In this document: piece by piece, positions 56,528-64,000 of the stretch
How positions within the stretch are numbered: the stretch's first letter is position 1
Layout of the letters: each line of letters opens with the position of its first letter
Assembly (NCBI GenBank): GCA_024509875.1
Contig: JAMPIV010019851.1
Location: forward strand, 434,001 to 498,000
Origin: Oreohelix idahoensis
Taxonomy: Eukaryota; Mollusca; Gastropoda; Stylommatophora; Oreohelicidae
DNA: 64,000 nucleotides
Direction of reading: 5' to 3'
The notes under the pieces: model-generated
Seen by the model: only the letters and a program-made list of their open reading frames with translations
Databases searched by the model: none
What the model was told of the DNA's origin: nothing
Made by a program: the position numbers and the translations under genes

Positions 56528-56995
56528 CATAGGGGAGTGGCGTGTTAGAGACTTCACCATGCTATGTCCAGCATAAAGAGTAAAATTAATGAAAGGGCAA
56601 AATGAAATGCCAAATAACAAGGGAATAATGAAGAAATCACCCGTGTGTTACCGGGGCCCGAAAGGGGAGCAAAGAATAGTAACACTGCACCCTACCACGC
56701 ATGTCGTAAAAAGCGACTAAGGAGGGTATGGGCATGGGGCTGTTTACCCCATCCCGTAAAAACTTCGCACAGTGGGCTGATCACCTGCTTGCCAACCAAT
56801 CTGATTACGGAAACAATGATAGATTGTTTGGTCTGTTTTTGTTCCACAAAGACGCCACCAGGCGTGGTGGAAACAGCGATAGATTGATCAATTTGTTGTT
56901 GCCCTAAGACGCCACTAGGCGTACTGGCCACATACTGCTTTGCCGGTTGATGGCTAAGGATGGAAGAAGAAGAAGAAGAATGAAGAAATATGAAG
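56528..56995 (+). mobile_element. Composite short retroelements with hairpin tail
   Basis: Begins with the GTTAGAGACTTCACCATGCT SINE end (as at 17880). A block with CACGCATGTCGTAAAAAGCG and ACTAAGGAGG follows, then two copies of the GACGCCAC(C/T)AGGCGT hairpin (about 56851 and 56908), GGTTGATGGCTAAGGATGG and (GAA)n. It shares its tail with the LINE at 52252, so mobilisation by that LINE family is likely. Confidence 0.55.
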
Positions 56996-57204
56996 AAAAG
57001 AAGTTTACAGCTGGAGGGCTGAATGTGTGAGAGATCACACAAAAGGACAGGGACAGACATTTCATCACAGGGAACATGCTGCATGGGCAACAGCTTGATC
57101 TCCATATAACTGTGCCCAAGCTCGCGCCCTGGAGAGGACACTCCAGCTTCACCCTATAGGTGTCGGCAAAACACGAGAAGTAGCAGTTACCGGTTATAAG
57201 CATT

Positions 57205-57683
57205 TTGCCCAATTGGGGTAGGGCATGGCGCCAGGGGCTAATTCCGACAGTGGGAGAGATTCTAGGATCTCACTGGACAGCTACCACCCGCTTCAAGCTG
57301 GGCAGCCCCCAGTCAATTAGGTGTTGTCACGCCACTGTCTGCTTTCCCCATTGGGTGCATGGGGATCAGGGTCAAACCCGAACTGTGGACAGAAAATGTT
57401 GCACCAAGCAATTACCACAAAACAAGAGGTAATAGACACAAACAAACTCTTAGACTGGGATGCTGGAACGTCCAGACTATGTTGACTGGACTATCCGAAA
57501 ACCTACAGGACATAAACGATGTCAGGAAAACAGCCGTAATCAATGACGAGCTTAAACGACTTCAGGTGGATATAGCTGCACTTCAGGACACGTGCCTTTT
57601 AAGCTCTGGAATGGTGAGCGAGAAGGACTACACATTTTATTGGCAAGGGAAAGACCTTAATAAAACTAGAGAACACGGAGTAG
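57205..57683 (+). mobile_element. RTE-type ('craniofacial'-like) LINE D, 5' segment
   Basis: 5' UTR (GGGCATGGCGCCAGGGGCTA, TTCCGACAGTGGGAGAG) and the beginning of the endonuclease. The element stops at 57683 within EHGV and resumes at 61813 with GFAV, after an inserted I-type LINE. A further segment resumes at 63646. Its 3' end lies beyond the window. Confidence 0.85.
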
Positions 57684-57703
57684 ACCTATTTAAACCCAAA
57701 TAG
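57359..57703 (+). pseudogene. LINE D endonuclease, N-terminal part
   Basis: The frame holds LRLGCWNVQTMLTG (first beta strand, WN), AVINDELKRLQVDIAALQDT (the catalytic Glu of the QET motif is Asp here, QDT), and FYWQGKDLNKTREHGV. The last six residues (DLFKPK) belong to the inserted I-type LINE. This is an EN-class AP endonuclease start; no ORF1 is visible upstream. Confidence 0.88.
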
Positions 57704-58235
57704 TAGATATAGTTGTAAGGGCTTTAAGATACTTAGACACGATAGGAAAGAAGATAGAGGAGGTGGTGTCGCAGTCTTAGTTAGCGAAAAATTTAAAATC
57801 ATAGACTGGGAAGTTTTTAATACAACCAATATAGAAGGTATCCAGGTTACTATAGCAGCTGAACCAAACAATCTAACAATTCTAAATGTATATGCTAACG
57901 ATGGCACAATTAAAGAGGAAGAAATACTAGCCATAAGCACCAGGCTAGGACCCCAAAACAATCATAGTAGGCGATTTTAATTCCCACCATTCTGCTTGGG
58001 GTGGACAACATACAGATAATGCAGGAAAATGCCTACACGACTTCATAGAAAACAATGAACTACTAATACTAAATGATGGATCTGCGACTAGAATTAATCC
58101 ACAAGCTAATAGGGCAGACTCAGCAATAGACATAAGTATAGCAACTAACAACCTAGCGAATGTAAATTGGGAAGTGTTACAAGACACAAACTCAGATCAT
58201 CTGCCCATCATAATAACCATGCATGAAAATGTCAT
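57690..58235 (+). pseudogene. I-type LINE endonuclease (two frames)
   Basis: Frame 1: GFKILRHDRKEDRGGGVAVL, TILNVYANDGTIKEEEI. A frame change near 57950 follows, then TIIVGDFNSHHSAWGGQHTD, SAIDISIATNNLANVNW, and the catalytic SDH (NSDHLPIII) that overlaps the next ORF's start. The N-terminal Glu motif is lost by 5' truncation. Confidence 0.85.
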
Positions 58236-59829
58236 TCCAAACCCAGAACCAGAGAAACCTACCTTCAACTATAAAAAAGCAAACTGGGAAGCTTTCCAAT
58301 CAGAGCTGGAGGTGATGGAATATAAAGACATGGAATCAGATGATACTGACTTGTGGGCGGAAACACTGACCAATGAAATTCTGAAAATAGCAATAAAATA
58401 TATACCTAATAAAAATATGCCACAACACCTTAAACCAATAAATAACATTACTAAGAAAAGAAAAACTCAGTGGAATAAAGAACCAGTTGCCTGGTGGAAT
58501 AAAAGCTGTGCAGAAATTCATGAGAAAAGAAAAAGGGCCTTACAAAAATATAGAAATAACAGAACAGAAGAAAACTATGATGAGTATAAACTTATTAGGA
58601 ATGAATCCAACAGAATAATATTTAAAGCCAAAGAAACTAACTGGAAGGAGTTTTGTCAGTCACTTAAACCTAGTACTCAAATTAAAGAAGTATGGAAAAA
58701 GCTTAAGGCAATCAAAGGGAACAATAAGAAAACAATAATGCCAACAATCAAACTACCAAAGAGAGCAGAAACAGATAAAGAAAAAGCTAATGCCCTTGCC
58801 GAGTATTTCTATAAAGTCAGTGCAAAAAGTAGTCTTGGACAGGAAGAAAATGAGAGAAGAGAAAGAATTAGAATACAGTTTTCAAAAGAACTACCAGACC
58901 AGATAGACGGAACAAACTATTTAGATGCTGATATAACAGAGGAAGAGGTAACTAATGCAATAAAAGATAAATCTAATACTGCCTCAGGACAAGATATACT
59001 TAGCTATGAAATCCTTAAGAAAGTACCCAAAAGAACTATAAACAAAATAACTACCCTATATAACAAAATCTGGAGCTTAGGAAAGATACCAAAAGCATGG
59101 AAAATAGCGATGATAGTACCCATCCTAAAACCCAATAAGGAAGCCCATGATGTAAGTTCATATAGGCCTATCTCCTTAACATCACAACTAGGTAAAATAC
59201 TGGAAACTGTTGTGAATAAAAGAATTAAATTCTACCTAGAAAAAAACCAGTTATATAGCCCAAACCAGTCAGGGTTTAGAGCAGACAGAAGTACAGTAGA
59301 CCAGCTTGTAAGATTAGAGCATGATGTAAAGCTAGGGTTCAAGAGAAAAGAGAAAACAGTAGCAGTTTTTCTAAATGTCGCAAGAGCATATGATGAATGC
59401 TGGCGAGATGGAGCTCTTTACAAAATGAAAAAGATTGGCATTACTGGTAAAACCTATAGGTATATAGAAAACTTTTTACAAAACAGGTATTTTGCGGTAC
59501 AGGTAGACAATGATAAATCAGATATATATGAACAACAGAATGGGATTCCTCAGGGATCAGTGATTTCACCCACAATTTTCACTATAGCTGTAAATGACTT
59601 AACAGATGAATTTAACGACATTAAGAATGCAGTATCTCAATTTGCAGACGACTGTGCCATTTGGCGATCTGGAAAAAACTTGGACCATGTTTTCAAAAAA
59701 CTTCAAGATCAAATAGACAAAGTTTCAGAGTGGATGAAAAGTTGGGGCTTCCAAATTAATGTAAAAAAAAACAGTAGGTATGATTTTCAGCAAAGGAAAT
59801 TTAAAAAAAAAATAACGAAATCAATATAA
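58174..59829 (+). pseudogene. I-type LINE reverse transcriptase (551-residue frame)
   Basis: Residues 6-9 (NSDH) are the end of the endonuclease; the Met is internal, not a true start. RT landmarks: SGQDILSYEILKK near 270, SYRPISLTSQLGKILE near 330, SGFRADRSTVDQL near 368, motif A AVFLNVARAYDECW near 398-411, motif B NGIPQGSVISPTIF near 453, motif C QFADDCAIW near 488. Motif A normally reads FLD; here the catalytic Asp is Asn (residue 401, codon AAT at 59374..59376). The frame ends just after an A-run near 59763 by frameshift. Confidence 0.93.
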
Positions 59830-60749
59830 CCATTAAAGGACAGAAAATATGTACCTCCTCAACAACAAGATTTCTGGGCGTAACCTTAGATAAACAACTA
59901 AATTATAATAAACATATAGACAATTTGGTAGAAAGCTGTAGGGGACCCCTAAATATACTAAGGATAGTAAAAGGTAATGGATGGGGGGCCAGCAATAAAA
60001 TAATGCTTATGTTCTACAAGTCTTTTATCAGGGGGAAACTGGATTATGCCAGCATAGTCTATGACTCAGCTGCAGCTTCTAACAAAGCAAAACTGGACAT
60101 GATTCAAAATGCAGCCATGAGAACCATTACAGGTGCATTTATATCGACACCAGCAGAAGCGCTAGAAGTAGCTCTTGGCATACCTCCCCTTGATCTAAGA
60201 CGGAAAGAACTGAGAATAAATTATTGGAGTAAAGTAGCACAAGAAGTGACCCACCCAGCACATAAAGCATTTGTCAAAAACCAACCAAGTGTATGGGACG
60301 TCCCCTTAAATAAAGATAGATATCCAACAGGTTGGAGAACGATAGAAGACCTAACGCAATTCAAAGAACTATCAAACGCAATTGAAAATATTAATAAATA
60401 CAGAAGCAAAATACCACCCTGGGAACTAAAAACACCAATCATAGACTACTCACTTACTGAAAAGATCAAACAAAACATAGAAGATAAGGAAGCCAAAATG
60501 ATAAGTAGAAAGTTCATAGATAAATTAACTAAACAAAGTCTGGCCGTATACACTGATGGATCCAAGGGTGATAGTGGGCTACTAGGTGCCGGAGTGGTAA
60601 TACCACAATGGGGAATAAAAAAGAGCTACAGTGTAACAGAAGGGGCTTCGATTTTTACCGCAGAGATGGTAGCAATTCTTAAAAGTTTAGAAATAATCGA
60701 AGATAACCCACCAGAAGCTGTTACGATATTTACAGACTCACTATCATGA
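59830..60749 (+). pseudogene. I-type LINE thumb/connection and RNase H start
   Basis: Continues after the frameshift: TRFLGVTLDKQLNYNKHIDN, FYKSFIRGKLDYASIVYDSA, IQNAAMRTITGAFISTPAEA (typical post-RT block), then the RNase H domain: AVYTDGSKGDSGLLGAGVVI (first Asp), SIFTAEMVAILKSL (Glu), AVTIFTDSLS (second Asp). A TGA at 60747 interrupts the domain directly after DSLS, where related elements read Ala or Arg. Confidence 0.92.
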
Positions 60750-61373
60750 CTACAAGCGCTAGAACACCCAGGTAAATGTAGCCGGCCAGACATAAAGGAA
60801 GAAATTCTAGCAATTAATACATCACTAGGGCACAGAGGATGTAGTGTGAGGCTAGTGTGGGTTCCAGCACACATAGGTATTGCTGGCAACGAGTTGGCAG
60901 ACCAGAACGCCAAGAATGGAAGAACAAGTAAAAACAATATAAAAGCAGGACTAGGAAGGTCGGAGATCAAGAGCCAAGTGAAGATAACTATAAACGAGGA
61001 ATGGAAGACATCATGGAAAAACAGTAGAAAAGGCAGACATGCGTTCAAACTGCTGAAAGAACCAACAAGGACGTGCCAGGTCAGAGAAGAATTAAAGATA
61101 CCATCGAACAAAAAACTGTGGGGTCTCCGTCTCGGTGCAGCATACTTTATGGTAGAAGAACCACACTGCCAAGAATGTCAGGAAGAGAATGACATAGACC
61201 ACTCACTACCTGATCCACTGTAAAAAGTATGAACAACAAAGACTTGAATTAAAAACTTACTATAAAAATCACAATATAGACTTAACAGGTGATAAGGTTT
61301 TAAGTATAGATGCCCCAAGAGATGCCCAATCAATACTTAAAAGATATATACATAAAACAAAGGAAAACATATA
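60750..61373 (+). pseudogene. I-type LINE RNase H end and zinc knuckle
   Basis: The same frame continues after the stop: LQALEHPGKCSRPDIKEEIL, RLVWVPAHIGIAGNELADQN (His and last catalytic Asp of RNase H), then GLRLGAAYFMVEEPHCQECQ and, after a frameshift near 61206, HCKKYEQQRLELKTYYKNHN. CQEC...H...C is the usual C-terminal knuckle of I and R1 elements. A stop follows at about 61371. Confidence 0.88.
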
Positions 61374-61812
61374 AGGATAGCACTTCAGGAAAAACATCCA
61401 AATAAATAAAAATTAAGCAACAAGAACTAGACCCTAACAAAGCATTAACAAAAAACTAACTACTCATAGGACAAGGAAAGACAAGGTAATTTTTAAAAAA
61501 ATGAACAACAACTCAAAAAGAACAAATACAAATAAAAACCAAGCGTAAAGGACAATAGTCATCTATAAACAATACAAAAAAGTAAATAAAATTGACAAAT
61601 ACTAATATAAATAAAAATCAACAACTGCAAAAGACGATAGTTAATTAAATTGAATACAAATTAGTAAATAAAATGACACTAAATACCCCAATTATAACCG
61701 ACTTTCAGGTTGAACAGGGTAGACCAAGATGGAACGAGAAGAGGTAATAACAGTCAGATGTTTAGTACCCGATCTCCACCCATCAACCCATCAAAACAAC
61801 AACAACAACAAG
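61374..61812 (+). other. 3' UTR and (CAA)n tail of the I-type LINE
   Basis: Non-coding, strongly A-rich, ending CATCAAAACAACAACAACAA. The tail is CAA rather than the TAA typical of the Drosophila I factor. Confidence 0.75.
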
Positions 61813-62053
61813 GTTTTGCGGTTAAAAAATCGCCAACTAAAATGGTTGAACCAGGTGAGAATGGATCAGAACGCCTGCTAACGCTCCGCCTGCAAACTAG
61901 CACAGGTCCCATCACCCTTGTCAGTGTGCATGCTCCTACTCTGTACTCTGCCTCAGAAGCTAAAGACGAGCAGCAGTCACCAAAAGCATACCTATGCAAG
62001 AACAGCTTGTTCTCCTTGGTGACTTTAACGCTAGAGTGGGTACCGATAATGTT
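61813..62053 (+). pseudogene. LINE D endonuclease, middle part
   Basis: Resumes with GFAVKKSPTKMVEPGENGSE, RLLTLRLQTSTGPITLVSVH, APTLYSASEAKDE. After a frameshift near 61968 it continues QLVLLGDFNARVGTDNV (catalytic DFN). It is cut by the next insertion at 62054; the target sequence TACCGATAATGTT is duplicated there. Confidence 0.9.
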
Positions 62054-63645
62054 AATAACACATAAGGAAGGGAAACCCGAGGCCTGTAAACAGTAAATTA
62101 ATATTAGACAAACATAAAGGTATGTTTTCAGGCACTCGTAAGAAATAAAGAAGTAGAACACTTGGACAACAGAAAAACAACAGACGTGAGTGGCTTACCC
62201 AGGGTTCGAACCCCGTACCTTCCGTACGACAACTCCGCCTAGCTATCAAGCGAATCACACTGACCCCACGGCCAGCTAGGCATCCCCAAAAAAAGATGCT
62301 TTGCTGGCTATTTATCAGTACGAAACACACAAGATAACACCGGAAGTATACAGTGGGCAACTCAGCCCTTAAATGACGCAATCACTTCTGTTGTTCTCCT
62401 ATTAACAGTATGTGTGGAGCCGCGCTGGTGTAATGGCTTCGGCGTTGTACTGGCGACCAGGTGTTCATGGTTCAAACCCGGGCGTCGGCGTTTGAAGAAA
62501 TGTTTACGGCCGGAAATTTGACTGAACAGCCTGAACGGCTCCTGTGATAAACCCTCTGTGGATGGGAAGGAGCGAAGCTCCTGACCGGGTTGGAAGGAAA
62601 GTCCTCAGGTTCCCCAGCCTCGCAATGACATGTCATTGGGCCGAAGGGCTGAAAGCCTAAGTGCCGCTGGTTAAGAAAAAAAAAAAAAAAAAAAAAAAAA
62701 AAATTAACAGTATGTGTCAGTCCAAACAAGACAAAGACCTTGATACTGGGTCCAGTAAATAGTAGAAGACTAAAGGACATTAGTATAGAACAGAGGGTAG
62801 GTTTCTGGTATTTTATAAACATAAATAACACATAAGGAAGGGAAACCCGAGGCCTGTAAACAGTAAATTAATATTAGACAAACATAAAGGTATGTTTTCA
62901 GGCACTCGTAAGAAATAAAGAAGTAGAACACTCGGACAACAGAAAAACAACAGACGTGAGTGGCTTACCCAGGGTTCGAACCCCGTACCTTCCGTACGAC
63001 AACTCCGCCTAGCTATCAAGCGAATCACACTGACCTAGGCGGAGTTGTCGTACGGAAGGTACGGGGTTCGAACCCTGGGTAAGCCACTCACGTCTGTTGT
63101 TTTTCTGTTGTCCAAGTGTTCTACTTCTTTATTTCTTACGAGTGCCTGAAAACATACCTTTATGTTTGTCTAATATTAATTTACTGTTTACAGGCCTCGG
63201 GTTTCCCTTCCTTATGTGTTATTTATGTTTATAAAATACCAGAAACCTACCCTCTGTTCTATACTAATGTCCTTAAGTCTTCTACTATTTACTGGACCCA
63301 GTATCAAGGTCTTTGTCTTGTTTGGACTGACACATACTGTTAATAGGAGAACAACAGAAGTGATTGCGTCATTTAAGGGCTGAGTTGCCCACTGTATACT
63401 TCCGGTGTTATCTTGTGTGTTTCGTACTGATAAATAGCCAGCAAAGCATCTTTTTTTGGGGATGCCTAGCTGGCCGTGGGGTCAGTGTGATTCGCTTGAT
63501 AGCTAGGCGGAGTTGTCGTACGGAAGGTACGGGGTTCGAACCCTGGGTAAGCCACTCACGTCTGTTGTTTTTCTGTTGTCCAAGTGTTCTACTTCTTTAT
63601 TTCTTACGAGTGCCTGAAAACATACCTTTATGTTTAATATTAATT
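62054..63645. mobile_element. Head-to-head concatemer of ~467-bp tRNA-box monomers
   Basis: 13-bp TSD TACCGATAATGTT at 62041..62053 and 63646..63658. The left arm (62054-63034, excluding a nested SINE) is minus-oriented tandem monomers; the right arm (63037-63645) is plus-oriented. The monomer period is about 467 bp on both arms (CTAGGCGG at 63037 and 63503; CCGCCTAG at 62235 and 63005 less the SINE). Each monomer has an A-box-like TAGCTAGGCGGAG, a B-box GGTTCGAACCC and a hairpin GCCAGC...GCTGGC with inner GCATC...GATGC. No poly-A and no ORF of a known protein. Confidence 0.85.
62416..62702 (+). mobile_element. tRNA-derived SINE, copy B, nested in the concatemer
   Basis: TSD ATTAACAGTATGTGT (62401..62415 and 62703..62717), 15 bp and perfect. 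Same head, body and poly-A end as the SINE at 16415..16698, with about five body differences. Poly-A of about 28. The perfect TSD and low divergence indicate recent movement. Confidence 0.95.
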
Positions 63646-63658
63646 TACCGATAATGTT

Positions 63659-64000
63659 GCATGGCCTTCATGTCTGGGCAGGTTTGGTATTGGCAAGATG
63701 GATGAAAATGGACAACGGCTCTTGGAGTTGTGTGTCCATCATGAACTCTGCGTGACCAATACCTACTTTCAGACAAAACCCCAGCATAAGGTGTCATAGA
63801 GACATCTACGATCCAAGCACTGAAATCAACTGGATCTGATTCTCGTCAGAAGGCCACTTCTCAGGTCTGTGCTCTCCACGCGCTTGTCAAATAGTGCAGA
63901 CTGTGATACAGATCACTCCTTGGTTTGCTGCAAAATCAGAGTACAACCAAGAAAACTACATCGTGTCAGACAAGAAGGGAAAACACGCATTGATACCAGC
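63659..64000 (+). pseudogene. LINE D endonuclease, C-terminal part (runs off window)
   Basis: Continues the same protein: VAWPSCLGRFGIGKMDENGQ, RLLELCVHHELCVTNTYFQT, then, with a frame change and a stop near 63799, LDLILVRRPLLRSV and SADCDTDHSLVCCKI (TDH in place of the catalytic SDH motif). The RT should follow to the right of the window. Confidence 0.88.

Larger units (their letters stand above)
57684..61812 (+). mobile_element. I-clade LINE (with RNase H), 5'-truncated, inserted in LINE D
   Basis: Length 4.13 kb. The plus-strand order is endonuclease (truncated at its N-terminus), reverse transcriptase, RNase H, a CCHC-like knuckle, a ~430-bp A+T-rich 3' UTR and a (CAA)n tail. The RNase H domain places it in the I group (as in I factor, or nimbus of snails). 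The host reading frame rejoins exactly (EHGV/GFAV), and no TSD longer than 1-2 bp is visible. ORF1 is absent. Confidence 0.9.

Noticed and set aside
62052..63654. Repeated ORFs on both strands encoding the same peptide (MIRLIARRSCRTEG...)
   Set aside because: They translate the tRNA-box monomer of the concatemer, including the B box; the identical peptide on both strands simply reflects the inverted arrangement.

Overview
The window is eukaryotic: split coding exons with GT/AG introns, A+T-rich intergenic DNA, very long (TA)n tracts, tRNA-derived SINEs, several LINE families and cut-and-paste DNA transposons. Codon use, the I-type and RTE-type LINEs and the repeat style suggest a protostome invertebrate, most likely a mollusc (gastropod-like). 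That taxonomic call is inference, not proof.

The one host gene I can support is an insulin receptor substrate (IRS; chico in flies) on the minus strand. Its first coding exon (43503..43607) encodes an in-frame start and the first strand of a PH domain. The second coding exon (10244..10556) encodes the rest of that PH domain. The two join in phase 0 across an intron of about 32.9 kb, so most of the window is IRS intron 1. The region above 43.6 kb should be 5' UTR, upstream intron or promoter. The region below 10.24 kb is the start of intron 2. I found no PTB-domain exon.

Layout. 1-10 kb: intron 2 side, with dispersed repeats, a 20-bp minisatellite, SINE-like elements and a (GAT)n array that begins next to the PH exon's splice donor. 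10.2-10.6 kb: PH exon. 10.6-20.9 kb: intron 1 with a tRNA-SINE, a Tc1-like transposase fragment, LINE scraps and (TA)n tracts. 20.9-28.4 kb: a block of abnormal, strand-skewed composition with no recognisable genes or repeats, possibly an assembly artefact. 28.4-43.5 kb: retroelement-rich intron with two RTE LINEs bearing target-site duplications (TSDs), copies of a roughly 2.4-kb non-coding repeat and a hAT-like element. 46.2-50.6 kb: five (TA)n tracts, two of them split by DNA transposons (a mariner and a TIR element). 52-55.5 kb: a LINE tail and an RTE LINE with a complete-looking 5' end. 57.2-64 kb: a nest of mobile elements in which an RTE/craniofacial-type LINE is split by an I-type LINE and, separately, by a head-to-head concatemer of ~467-bp tRNA-box monomers that is itself split by a SINE.

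All recognised transposon proteins are broken by stops, frameshifts, truncation or loss of catalytic residues. The most unusual items are the palindromic ~467-bp concatemer, the conserved hairpin tails shared among LINEs and short elements, the duplicated 3' splice-site segment of the IRS PH exon, and the compositional anomaly at 21-28 kb.
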